Below, piece after piece: positions 1 through 6,066 of a stretch of 10,860 nucleotides of DNA (position 1 is its first letter; each line of letters begins with the position of its first letter). Location of the stretch: positions 1-10,860 of the forward strand of contig JAYEGJ010000075.1 of the NCBI GenBank assembly GCA_034658975.1, read 5' to 3'. The notes beneath the pieces are model-generated. The model was given only the letters and a program-made list of their open reading frames with translations. It had not been told where the DNA came from and did no database searches. The DNA comes from SZUA-217 sp034658975. GTDB taxonomy: Bacteria; Actinomycetota; Acidimicrobiia; Spongiisociales; ZC4RG35. The translations under genes were made by a program, and so were the position numbers.

Positions 1-167
1 CCTCGATCGGGAACATCGGTCCCGGTCTCGGCGAGGTTGGCCCGACTGGCAACTACGCCGGTCTCCCCGACGCGGCAAAATGGCTTCTCTCCAGCCTGAT
101 GATCGTCGGCCGTCTCGAGATCTTTCCGGTCCTGGTGCTGTTCACCAAGGACCTCTGGAAGCGATAG
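1..167 (+). CDS. trkH: TrkH-family potassium uptake protein, C-terminal fragment
   Basis: Only the last 54 codons are in the window (reading frame from base 3, stop TAG at 165-167); the 5' part lies off the left edge. The fragment begins with SIGNIGPGLGEVGPTGNYAG, which matches the fourth selectivity-filter loop of TrkH/KtrB-type potassium transporters (the GNIGPGLG segment). A hydrophobic segment follows (KWLLSSLMIVGRLEIFPVLV) and then a short charged tail ending KDLWKR. Proteins of this family are membrane subunits that take up K+ and normally pair with a cytosolic TrkA/KtrA regulatory subunit. It is convergent with obgE; the two stop codons are 64 nt apart, with a perfect inverted repeat between them. 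The family call is secure, but trkH versus ktrB cannot be settled from the tail. Confidence 0.85.
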   Translation, partial: SIGNIGPGLGEVGPTGNYAGLPDAAKWLLSSLMIVGRLEIFPVLVLFTKDLWKR

Positions 168-180
168 ACCTCTCTTTCAC

Positions 181-231
181 CGTTCTGGGTAGGTTTTTCC
201 ACGCCTGGCGTGGAAAAACCTACCCAGAACG
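181..231. terminator. Perfect 25-bp inverted repeat between convergent genes; probable bidirectional terminator
   Basis: Bases 181-205 are the exact reverse complement of 207-231, with T206 as the only central base. As RNA from either strand it would form a stem of about 22-23 bp with a small loop. It fills most of the gap between the trkH stop (167) and the obgE stop (232-234), where a bidirectional terminator is expected. It is not a textbook intrinsic terminator: the T5 and A5 tracts lie inside the stem, and no U-run follows it on either strand. U-less hairpin terminators have been proposed in actinobacteria. A small palindromic mobile element is an alternative. Confidence 0.7.
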
Positions 232-1482
232 CTATTCCTCCTCGAAGTCCAGGGTGAATTCGAAGGCGAGGTCACCGATTCGAACCTCATCACCCTCCAA
301 CGCCCCCGCGTTAGTCAGCGCGTCATCTACACCGAGGCGCGCCAGGCGTCTCGACGCCATGTCCGCGGCCTCCGCCATAGTGAGATCAGCGAAGCGGACA
401 GCGCGTTCGGCCGCACGCCCGGATACTCGCCATGCCCCCTCTTCTCGCACGATGGTGAACGTCGGTCCGAGAGGGCGGTGCAGGACGTACCCCTTCCTCT
501 CCGGTGCTTCTCTCTCGACCTGATCAACGAGGTCGGCCGTCGCGTGGAGTGCCGAGCTCAAACCGTCGCCGGTGAGAGCCGACACCGGGAAAGCTCCGGT
601 GGACGCCACAACGTCGGACACGTCGAAGGTGTCCGCCTTGTTGACGAGGACGAGGCGGGGTCTTTCTGACAGCTCCATCGAGTAGCTCCTGATCTCTCGT
701 GACAGGATCTCGAGTTGTTTCTCCGGCGTTTCGGTTTGTGTCTCTGCAGGATCCAGCAAGATGACCAGGACGCTGGCTCGCTCGGTGTGGCGAAGAAACT
801 CGTGGCCCAACCCCTTGCCCTCCGCTGCTCCCTCGATCAGGCCCGGAATGTCGGCGAGAACGAACTCCCGGCCATCGAAACTGACCACGCCAAGGTTGGG
901 CTCCAAGGTGGTGAACGGGTAGTCGGCGATCTTTGGCTTGGCCGCCGAGACACGCGAGATGAAGGTCGACTTGCCGGCGTTGGGAAACCCGATCAGCGCA
1001 GCATCGGCCAGCAGTTTCAGTTCGAGGGTGAACCACGCCTCCCCCCCGTACTCCCCCTGCTCTGCCACGCCGGGGGCCCTGTTCGCTGGGCTGACGAAGG
1101 CCGCATTTCCCAGGCCTCCGCGGCCGCCGCGAAGAGCGACCACCTCCTCGCCTTCACCGACGAGATCAGCGAGCACAACGCCGTCTTCATCCGTGACGAC
1201 GGTGCCCAAGGGGACGGGGAGAACAACATCCTCACCACGCTTGCCGTGACGGGTTTCCCCCTCGCCATGGGTGCCGTGACCGGCGGAGTGGTGGGGGTTT
1301 CGCTGGTACCGAAGCAGGGTCGCCACGGACGGATCGGCCCGCAGAATCACCGAGCCCCCCGCTCCTCCGTTGCCGCCAATGGGCCTGCCTTTGGGCTTGC
1401 CCTTGGCCCTCACAAACGAAACAACCCCCGCACCACCATTACCGGCGCGGAGGCTGACGCGGACCTGGTCTACAAAGGACAC
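232..1482 (-). CDS. obgE: GTPase Obg (ribosome assembly / stringent-response GTPase)
   Basis: This is a 416-residue protein with the complete three-domain Obg layout. Residues 1-158 form the glycine-rich Obg fold (GNGGAG, GGNGGAGGS, RGGRGGLGNAAF). The GTPase domain carries the P-loop GFPNAGKS (165-172), switch I YPFTT (188-192), G3 DIPG (211-214), G4 NKAD (281-284) and G5 SAL (301-303). The C-terminal OCT domain spans about 332-412. Obg binds the 50S subunit late in assembly and links GTP/ppGpp status to growth. The start is GTG at 1480-1482; the first residues, MSFVDQV, match the usual start of the family. Upstream there is only a weak AGG, with no strong Shine-Dalgarno sequence. It follows rpmA after 127 nt that hold two copies of a structured repeat, so expression may depend on read-through or a local promoter. 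The rplU-rpmA-obg order is common in bacteria. Confidence 0.97.
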   Translation of the reverse strand: MSFVDQVRVSLRAGNGGAGVVSFVRAKGKPKGRPIGGNGGAGGSVILRADPSVATLLRYQRNPHHSAGHGTHGEGETRHGKRGEDVVLPVPLGTVVTDEDGVVLADLVGEGEEVVALRGGRGGLGNAAFVSPANRAPGVAEQGEYGGEAWFTLELKLLADAALIGFPNAGKSTFISRVSAAKPKIADYPFTTLEPNLGVVSFDGREFVLADIPGLIEGAAEGKGLGHEFLRHTERASVLVILLDPAETQTETPEKQLEILSREIRSYSMELSERPRLVLVNKADTFDVSDVVASTGAFPVSALTGDGLSSALHATADLVDQVEREAPERKGYVLHRPLGPTFTIVREEGAWRVSGRAAERAVRFADLTMAEAADMASRRLARLGVDDALTNAGALEGDEVRIGDLAFEFTLDFEEE

Positions 1483-1500
1483 GAAACGAACCTAATCCAG

Positions 1501-1545
1501 TGTGCACCCAATCCTGCTGAGCACGGTCTACGGCCCATCAAATGG
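1501..1545 (-). repeat. Intergenic structured repeat, copy A (degenerate)
   Basis: This copy aligns without gaps to copy B 59 nt away, with 32 of 45 positions identical by hand count. The best-kept parts are the CCTGCTGAGCA core and GGCCCA. It lies 18 nt upstream of the obgE GTG. The dyad seen in copy B is partly lost here (T-G and C-C oppositions), so it looks like a decayed or divergent copy. Similarity fades after about 1540. Orientation is given as the gene direction. Function is unknown. Confidence 0.6.
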
Positions 1546-1559
1546 TGTGCAGGATCCAA

Positions 1560-1609
1560 TGTGCCGCCAACCCTGCTGAGCAGGGCTCTTGGCCCACCAG
1601 ATCAGCGGG
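1560..1609 (-). repeat. Intergenic structured repeat, copy B, starting at the rpmA stop
   Basis: The element runs from the base next to the rpmA stop (1610-1612) to 1560. It matches copy C (10580-10629) at 39 of 50 positions with no gaps. Its core is a 15-base dyad, CCCTGCTGAGCAGGG (1571-1585), which is a 7+1+7 palindrome. On the minus-strand RNA this is flanked by GCCAA and TTGGC, which can pair and lengthen the hairpin around a GAG bulge. Its position directly after a stop codon suits a terminator, attenuator or 3'-end processing signal, or a MIRU-like dispersed repeat. There is no U-tract. Confidence 0.65.
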
Positions 1610-1861
1610 CTACTCGGGGTTGACCGAGACGAGGCGGCGGTTTTTGCGGACCCCGTACTTGACGGTTCCCGGTGATGTGGCGAAGAGGGTGTCGTCGCTG
1701 CCCTTGCCCACGTTCTCACCCGGGTGGATGCGGGTGCCCCGCTGGCGAACGAGGATTGCTCCGGCGTTGACGAACTCCCCGTCAAACACCTTGGTCCCGA
1801 GTCGCTGTGCGTGTGAATCGCGGCCGTTCTTCGAAGAACCGCCGGCCTTTGTCTTTGACAT
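1610..1861 (-). CDS. rpmA: 50S ribosomal protein L27 (bL27)
   Basis: The product is 83 residues, the normal length for bL27. The N-terminal signature GGSSKNGRDSHAQRLG matches the family GGGSS(R/K)NGRDS motif. It is followed by GEFVNAGAILVRQRGTRIHPG, which carries the conserved GNILVRQRGT-like core, and by VGKGSDDTLFA. L27 sits at the base of the central protuberance of the 50S subunit and its N-terminal tail reaches the peptidyl-transferase centre. The ATG at 1859-1861 is 3 nt after the rplU stop. Its ribosome binding site (GAGGAG) falls within the last codons of rplU, so translational coupling is likely. No Firmicutes-type N-terminal prepeptide is present. Confidence 0.97.
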   Translation of the reverse strand: MSKTKAGGSSKNGRDSHAQRLGTKVFDGEFVNAGAILVRQRGTRIHPGENVGKGSDDTLFATSPGTVKYGVRKNRRLVSVNPE

Positions 1862-1864
1862 CGT

Positions 1865-2233
1865 CTACTCCTCTTCCGAGGCCGCTGGCTCTGCCTTCTT
1901 CGCAGCCTTCTTTGCCGGGCCGCCTGGAAGGTTGATCCCGGTGATCTCGATTCGGGTGTACTTCTGACGGTGACCCTGCCGGCGTCGGTAGCCGGTCTTG
2001 TTCTTGTACTTGAAGATGTCGATCTTCGGGCCGGATGAATCACCGACCACCTTGGCAGTGACACTGGCCTTCGACAGCGTGCCGCGATCGGACACCGCGG
2101 TGCCGGAGTCGTCGACAACGAGCAAGGGGGCAAAGGAAAGCTCCCCATCGTCGGTGTTCACACGTTCGATGTCGATCACGTCACCGGAGTGCACCTTGGC
2201 CTGCTTACCGCCGGTGCGGATGATGGCGTACAT
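1865..2233 (-). CDS. rplU: 50S ribosomal protein L21 (bL21) with a Lys/Ala-rich tail
   Basis: This is a 122-residue bL21. It starts MYAIIRTGGKQ, the near-universal family opening, and contains KIDIFKYKNKTGYRRRQGHR, the conserved rRNA-binding region, followed by YTRIEITGI. Typical L21 proteins are about 100-105 residues long. The extra 18 or so residues here form a low-complexity tail (PAKKAAKKAEPAASEEE) of the kind often seen on actinobacterial ribosomal proteins. The ATG at 2231-2233 has a GAAGAGG ribosome binding site about 7 nt upstream. It is followed at once by rpmA and is separated by 72 nt from the end of the RNase E/G gene. Confidence 0.97.
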   Translation of the reverse strand: MYAIIRTGGKQAKVHSGDVIDIERVNTDDGELSFAPLLVVDDSGTAVSDRGTLSKASVTAKVVGDSSGPKIDIFKYKNKTGYRRRQGHRQKYTRIEITGINLPGGPAKKAAKKAEPAASEEE

Positions 2234-2269
2234 GGAAAAACCTCTTCGGGAAGGGGGGAATCGGGCTAA

Positions 2270-2298
2270 ATGGTACCGGTTCTGCGCCTTTGCGCAAA
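2270..2298 (-). promoter_or_regulatory. Possible rplU-rpmA promoter
   Basis: In the 72-nt gap between rne and rplU, the minus strand reads TTTGCG, a 17-nt spacer, then TACCAT, which fits a weak sigma-70-type -35/-10 pair about 36 nt upstream of the rplU ATG. The -35 end overlaps the 12-bp palindrome CTTTGCGCAAAG (2288-2299), which could be an operator or a weak hairpin after rne. The motif match is modest, so this is a suggestion only. Confidence 0.25.
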
Positions 2299-2305
2299 GC
2301 CGATT

Positions 2306-3856
2306 TCAGGCCTCCGCCTCGGCCGACGCCGTCTCCACAACCGCAGTCTGAGCCCGGAAGCTCTCATCGACGATCACTCCACGCCCAGCACAATGCTCGC
2401 ACTTGTGCGAGAACTGCTCGAGGAGGCCGGCGGAAACGTTCTTCCGGGTCATCTCCACAAGCCCGAGATGGGACACCTCGAACACCTGGGTCCGGGTCTT
2501 GTCCTTCGCCAGGGTTTCCTTGAGACGCCGTAGAACCTTCTGCTGGTTGTCGATGGTTTCCATGTCGATGAAGTCGATAACGATGATCCCGCCGATATCG
2601 CGCAACCGGAGCTGGCGTCCGATCTCCTCTGCAGCTTCGAGGTTGTTCTGAAGCACGGTGTCCTCGAGCGTGCTCGACCCGACGAACTTGCCGGTGTTCA
2701 CGTCGATAACGGTAAGGGCCTCGGTCCGATCGATGACCAGGTGGCCGCCAGAGGGAAGAAACACCTTGCGGTCGAGAGCCTTCTTGAGCTGATCGTCAAC
2801 GTGGTACCGATCGAAAAGCGGAATGGAATCCTCATATGACGCCACCTTGGACACGAGGTCGGGGGCGGTCGCCTGCAGATATCCGAGAACGGTGTCGTGG
2901 GCACGCCGATCGTCGATCAGAAGCTTTCGGAAGTCAGCGGTGAAGTGCTCTCTGATGACCTTGATGAGCAGTTCCGGCTCTTCATGTATCAGCCGGGGGG
3001 CCCCGCCATGAGCCACCTCGGTCTGGATCCTTTCCCACTCCTTGAGAAGCCGGGAGATATCGGCGGCGAGTTCTTCGGCAGAGGCATGGAGCGCGGCGGT
3101 ACGGACGATCACGCCAAAGCCGGTGGGCCGGACCTTGTTGATCACCTCACGCAGCCGCGTCCGATCCTCGTCGGGAAGACGACGGCTGATTCCCACACTG
3201 TCCGAATCGGGCACGAGCACGAGATAACGACCGGGCAGCGACGGCATGCCGGTCAAACGGGCACCTTTTGCTCCCATGGCGTCCTTGGTGACCTGCACCA
3301 GAACCTCGTCGGTCTCCTTGAGAACCTGCTCGATTCGGCGACTGTTGCGGCCTTTCCCGGAAGAAGCGACGTCGGATGCGTAGAGGACACCGTTCTTCGA
3401 GGCCCCGAAATCGAGGAAAGCGGCCTCCATCCCGGGCAGAATATTGCGCGCTTTCGCCAGATAGATGTTCCCGGCTACAGAGCCCGAGTCCTCGCGAGCC
3501 ACGTAATGCTCGACCAGCACGGGTCCTTCGAGAATGACGATCTGCGTCTGATGGTTGCTAACGCTGATCAGCATCTGTTTGCGGGCAGACTCGGTGGGGA
3601 GAATGATCTCGTCGTCCATCGGACGGCGAGAACGGGTCCGGGATGTCTCCAACCCGTTGCGCGACTTGTACTTCCCCTTGGATTGTGACTTGTTGCGCCG
3701 TTGTGTTTTCTGCTTGGGCTTCTGCGGTGCAGGCGCTACTACACGACTGACCTCTACCTTTTGACCCTTTACCCTAAGGGTTTTTCGCTCCTCAACGGTG
3801 CCCCCCGATGAGGACCTGCGGACGATTTCGGGGCTCTTCTTGCGGAATAGAGCCAT
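2306..3856 (-). CDS. rne: Ribonuclease E/G family endoribonuclease
   Basis: The protein has 516 residues. Residues about 95-490 are the RNase E/G catalytic region: an S1-like segment (NIYLAKARNILPGMEAAFLDFG, about 130-151), then the DNase I-like domain with the catalytic residues D385 and N387 (VIDVNTGKFVG) and D428 (IVIDFIDM). It also has the NLEAAEEIGRQLRLRDIGG helix and the Zn-link pair C486/C489 (CEHCAGRG), which joins protomers in the tetramer. The enzyme starts mRNA decay and processes rRNA and tRNA precursors. An unusual N-terminal extension of about 94 residues is rich in Lys and Arg (PQKPKQKTQRRNKSQSKG). The C-terminal extension is only about 25 residues, so it has no long degradosome scaffold. 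The ATG at 3854-3856 has AGGAGA 8 nt upstream. Internal starts at M80 or M95 would give an RNase G-like length but have no such site. Its place just before rplU-rpmA is typical of actinobacteria. Confidence 0.95.
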   Translation of the reverse strand: MALFRKKSPEIVRRSSSGGTVEERKTLRVKGQKVEVSRVVAPAPQKPKQKTQRRNKSQSKGKYKSRNGLETSRTRSRRPMDDEIILPTESARKQMLISVSNHQTQIVILEGPVLVEHYVAREDSGSVAGNIYLAKARNILPGMEAAFLDFGASKNGVLYASDVASSGKGRNSRRIEQVLKETDEVLVQVTKDAMGAKGARLTGMPSLPGRYLVLVPDSDSVGISRRLPDEDRTRLREVINKVRPTGFGVIVRTAALHASAEELAADISRLLKEWERIQTEVAHGGAPRLIHEEPELLIKVIREHFTADFRKLLIDDRRAHDTVLGYLQATAPDLVSKVASYEDSIPLFDRYHVDDQLKKALDRKVFLPSGGHLVIDRTEALTVIDVNTGKFVGSSTLEDTVLQNNLEAAEEIGRQLRLRDIGGIIVIDFIDMETIDNQQKVLRRLKETLAKDKTRTQVFEVSHLGLVEMTRKNVSAGLLEQFSHKCEHCAGRGVIVDESFRAQTAVVETASAEAEA

Positions 3857-4110
3857 GCGATCTGTCTCCTATGGAAATTCGGTTGTCTAACGGTCGTTTG
3901 CCTCCAATTCCTGACGGGAGGCCGACCTGTGAAGTCTGTTGTCGTCGTACGCGTGCCCGGCTCACCGTCGAGCATTGGGCTGGATTCGTGAACGCTCACT
4001 CCCAGGTAAAGGGCGAGAACGCAGTCGGCGGTCATGGTGATGACGCTCCGAGAAGAAGAATTACCGGCGTCCGATGGACAACCAGAGGCTAACAGACGGT
4101 GCTAGTTGGG
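3857..4110 (-). other. 254-nt leader of rne; no convincing gene
   Basis: This is the gap between the tdk stop and the rne start. Apart from the rne ribosome binding site (AGGAGA, near 3865-3870) and a second GGAGG further upstream (3901-3905 on the complement), I see no clear promoter. A short reading frame begins at ATG 4033-4035 with GGAG 10 nt before it and runs into the rne start out of frame, but it has no recognisable protein features. The tdk end carries a weak 5-bp hairpin (4106-4119). The length is compatible with a regulated 5' UTR. Confidence 0.4.
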
Positions 4111-4695
4111 CTAACCCAATCCCAACGAAGGCTGTTCAGGCTCATCGGGGTTGTAACACATGCGACAACGAGCCTCGTAGCTGTCCGTTGCCCCCAGAAC
4201 GACGAGGTCGTCCGACGCCACGGTCCTCTGGGTATACATCCCGGGGCCGCCACACCTGTGACACACGGCCAGCATCTTCGTCACATACTCCGCACGGTCG
4301 CAGAGCGAGGGAATCGGCTCGAACGGTCGTCTCAGATAGTCGGTGTCGAGCCCGGCGATGATCACTTGCTTCCCGGTGGCAGCCAGGTTGTCGACTATCT
4401 CGACCAGCCCGTCATCGAAGAATTGGCCCTCGTCGATGCCGATGACCTGAGTCACGTCGGTAATCGCCTTCAGGAGTTGAATCGAGTCTTCGACCGGTGT
4501 GGCTTCGATCTTCAACGCCGAGTGTGACACCACTTCCTCCTCGGCATACCGATCGTCTAAACGCGGTTTGAAGACCTGGATCGGGATGCGAGCGATCTTC
4601 GAGCGTGTAACCCGACGGATGAGCTCTTCGCTCTTTCCCGAGAACATGGGCCCACAAATGACCTCGACCCAGCCCTCGTTGCTCCTCCGGTACAT
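4111..4695 (-). CDS. tdk: Thymidine kinase (type II, zinc-binding)
   Basis: The product phosphorylates thymidine to dTMP in the salvage pathway. From the ATG at 4693-4695 it is 194 residues. The Walker A loop is GPMFSGKS. The segment VIGIDEGQFF carries the catalytic-base glutamate. Two cysteine pairs (CHRC and CRMC) form the structural zinc site, and TDSYEARC belongs to the thymidine-binding lasso region. The frame stays open to an upstream GTG at 4720-4722 (MSPALRSLS...), which would add nine residues. Neither start has a strong Shine-Dalgarno sequence; the ATG fits family lengths better because the P-loop then starts at residue 15. The gene stands alone, 217 nt from the rodA stop and 254 nt from rne, so it is probably transcribed separately or by read-through. 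To my knowledge tdk is not the usual neighbour at this spot in Streptomyces, so it may be an insertion. Confidence 0.95.
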   Translation of the reverse strand: MYRRSNEGWVEVICGPMFSGKSEELIRRVTRSKIARIPIQVFKPRLDDRYAEEEVVSHSALKIEATPVEDSIQLLKAITDVTQVIGIDEGQFFDDGLVEIVDNLAATGKQVIIAGLDTDYLRRPFEPIPSLCDRAEYVTKMLAVCHRCGGPGMYTQRTVASDDLVVLGATDSYEARCRMCYNPDEPEQPSLGLG

Positions 4696-4753
4696 GGAGA
4701 GCGAGCGTAGTGCCGGAGACACCTGTGCGAGACGGAGGGGCGAGGCGGGTAGC

Positions 4754-4860
4754 TGCGGCCGACCGGCAGCCCTTCATTGCCGGCTGACTTCGGCTGCATG
4801 CCGCCTGGGGCTCGAGTCTTCGAGTCACGGGGAACTACCTCGGAGTTCTCCGGCATGCGG
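4754..4860 (+). other. Highly structured intergenic region; candidate noncoding RNA or leader
   Basis: The gap between tdk and rodA contains nested dyads. The first is an outer stem 4754-4762 with 4790-4798 (9 bp, one G-U), stacked on an inner stem CCGGCA/TGCCGG (4763-4768 with 4778-4783). The second is a three-way-junction shape: GCATGCCG (4796-4803) pairs with CGGCATGC (4851-4858) and encloses hairpins 4811-4815/4820-4824 and 4830-4836/4844-4850. The two folds share bases 4796-4798 and so compete. The imperfect pairs are G-U on the plus strand but A-C on the minus strand, which favours a plus-strand RNA. It could also be a tdk 5' leader or a rodA 3' end. No known RNA family was recognised. 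Confidence 0.35.
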
Positions 4861-4911
4861 ACTCTGGATCAGCCGAACAGACGCTGGTCGGCCGGGGCGG
4901 CCGCCAAAGAA

Positions 4912-6066
4912 TCAGGTCAGTTGGTTCTCGCCCGGCACCGGCGTTCTCATCAGCCAGACCGAGTTGGCGATGCCCAGGGCAAGGGCCATGGACATGTAGA
5001 ACGAGCCGCCCTGGCTGAGGAAAGGAAGAGGAAGCCCCGTCACGGGCATGATCCCAATCGTCATGCCGATGTTGATGAAGACGTGGAATGTGACCATCGC
5101 TGCCACACCGGCGGCGATGAGAGCACCGAACCGGTCGCGGGCATTGGCGGCAATGACAAGGAGTCGCCACACGATGACCGCGAAGGCGGCAATAACGAGC
5201 AGGCCCCCGATGAGGCCAAGCTGTTCACCGACAGCGGTGAAGATGAAGTCAGTTTCTTGCTCCGGGACATAGTTGAAGTCGGTCAGCGTGCCTTCCTGGA
5301 ACAGGCCCTTGCCGAAAAGCTGGCCGGAACCGATGGCGTTCTTCGACTGACGCAGTTGGTACCCGATTCCTTGAGGGTCGATTGACGAGTCGAGCAGAAC
5401 CCTCACCCGGTCGAGCTGGTATTCGCTCAAGAGGCCGAATCGGAAGATGGCGACGATACCGGCCACCACGGTTCCAAGGATGGCAACCAGTTGGCGCCAG
5501 GTCGCACCGGAGACAAAGAGCATGGCGAAGAGGATGAAGGCGAAAACGAGGGTCGTTCCCAGGTCGGGCTGGCGGTAGATCAAGAACGCCGGGACGGCCA
5601 CGAGACCACCGGCTTGTAACACCTTTTTCCAGGTCAAGATCCTTGGCATTAGCTGGTCGCTCACCGGAACGGCCAGGAAGCTGGCCAGCATGACTATTAC
5701 CACGACCTTGGCGAACTCGGCCGGCTGGAGGTTGAAGAAACCAAGCGGAATCCACCTGTTCACGTTGTTCACCGGCTCGAAGAGAAACACCGCGAGCAGC
5801 AGCAACAACGTGATGACCGAGATGAGCGGAATCATGCTGCGGTATTCGCGATAGTCGATGTGAGAAACAACCAGGTAGATGATCAGCCCGGCGGCAACGA
5901 AGATCATCTGGCGCTCCATTGAGAACGTCCCCGAGTCGCGGGTGGCCGAGTAGATCATCAGAAGGCCGAACCCCGATAGGGCCAGCATCGTGCCGAAGAG
6001 GATGCGATCGGAGCTGTTTCCGCGTCGATCGACCGCAACCTCCCGGACTCGTGTGAGAAGAGTCAT
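4912..6066 (-). CDS. rodA: RodA, SEDS-family peptidoglycan glycosyltransferase
   Basis: This is a 384-residue polytopic membrane protein of the SEDS family (RodA/FtsW/SpoVE). RodA polymerises lipid II into glycan strands during cell elongation, working with its partner PBP2. The family signature NRWIPLGFFNLQPAEFAK lies at about 103-120 and RQPDLGTTLVF at 165-175. The extracytoplasmic loop VPEQETDFIFTAVGEQLG carries the presumed catalytic aspartate D273, by analogy with TtRodA D255. The C-terminal part has PVTGLPLPFLSQGGSFY (341-357). About ten hydrophobic segments are visible. The ATG (6064-6066) overlaps the last base of the mrdA stop (TGATG) and has a perfect AGGAGG 7 nt upstream, inside mrdA, so synthesis should be coupled to PBP2. 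Pairing with mrdA and mreBCD supports RodA rather than FtsW. Confidence 0.96.
   Translation of the reverse strand: MTLLTRVREVAVDRRGNSSDRILFGTMLALSGFGLLMIYSATRDSGTFSMERQMIFVAAGLIIYLVVSHIDYREYRSMIPLISVITLLLLLAVFLFEPVNNVNRWIPLGFFNLQPAEFAKVVVIVMLASFLAVPVSDQLMPRILTWKKVLQAGGLVAVPAFLIYRQPDLGTTLVFAFILFAMLFVSGATWRQLVAILGTVVAGIVAIFRFGLLSEYQLDRVRVLLDSSIDPQGIGYQLRQSKNAIGSGQLFGKGLFQEGTLTDFNYVPEQETDFIFTAVGEQLGLIGGLLVIAAFAVIVWRLLVIAANARDRFGALIAAGVAAMVTFHVFINIGMTIGIMPVTGLPLPFLSQGGSFYMSMALALGIANSVWLMRTPVPGENQLT

Noticed and set aside
715..1623. Long open frame (302 codons) on the plus strand across obgE
   Set aside because: It lies opposite a certain Obg GTPase, shows no protein-family features, and is explained by GC-rich codon bias on the coding strand.
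2897..3688. 263-codon plus-strand frame opposite rne
   Set aside because: It is a shadow of the RNase E/G gene; its residue composition looks like antisense translation and no motif is recognised.
4105..4126. Hairpin at the tdk stop as a terminator
   Set aside because: The stem is only 5-6 bp, overlaps the stop codon and has no U-tract; too weak to annotate.
4796..4858. Whether the three-way-junction element is a degenerate tRNA
   Set aside because: At 63 nt with only two inner hairpins, it lacks an anticodon arm, T-loop consensus and CCA; it does not fit a tRNA on either strand.
4896..4905. 10-bp palindrome GGCGGCCGCC just after the rodA stop
   Set aside because: Such GC palindromes are expected often in GC-rich DNA; no U-tract or extended stem supports a terminator.
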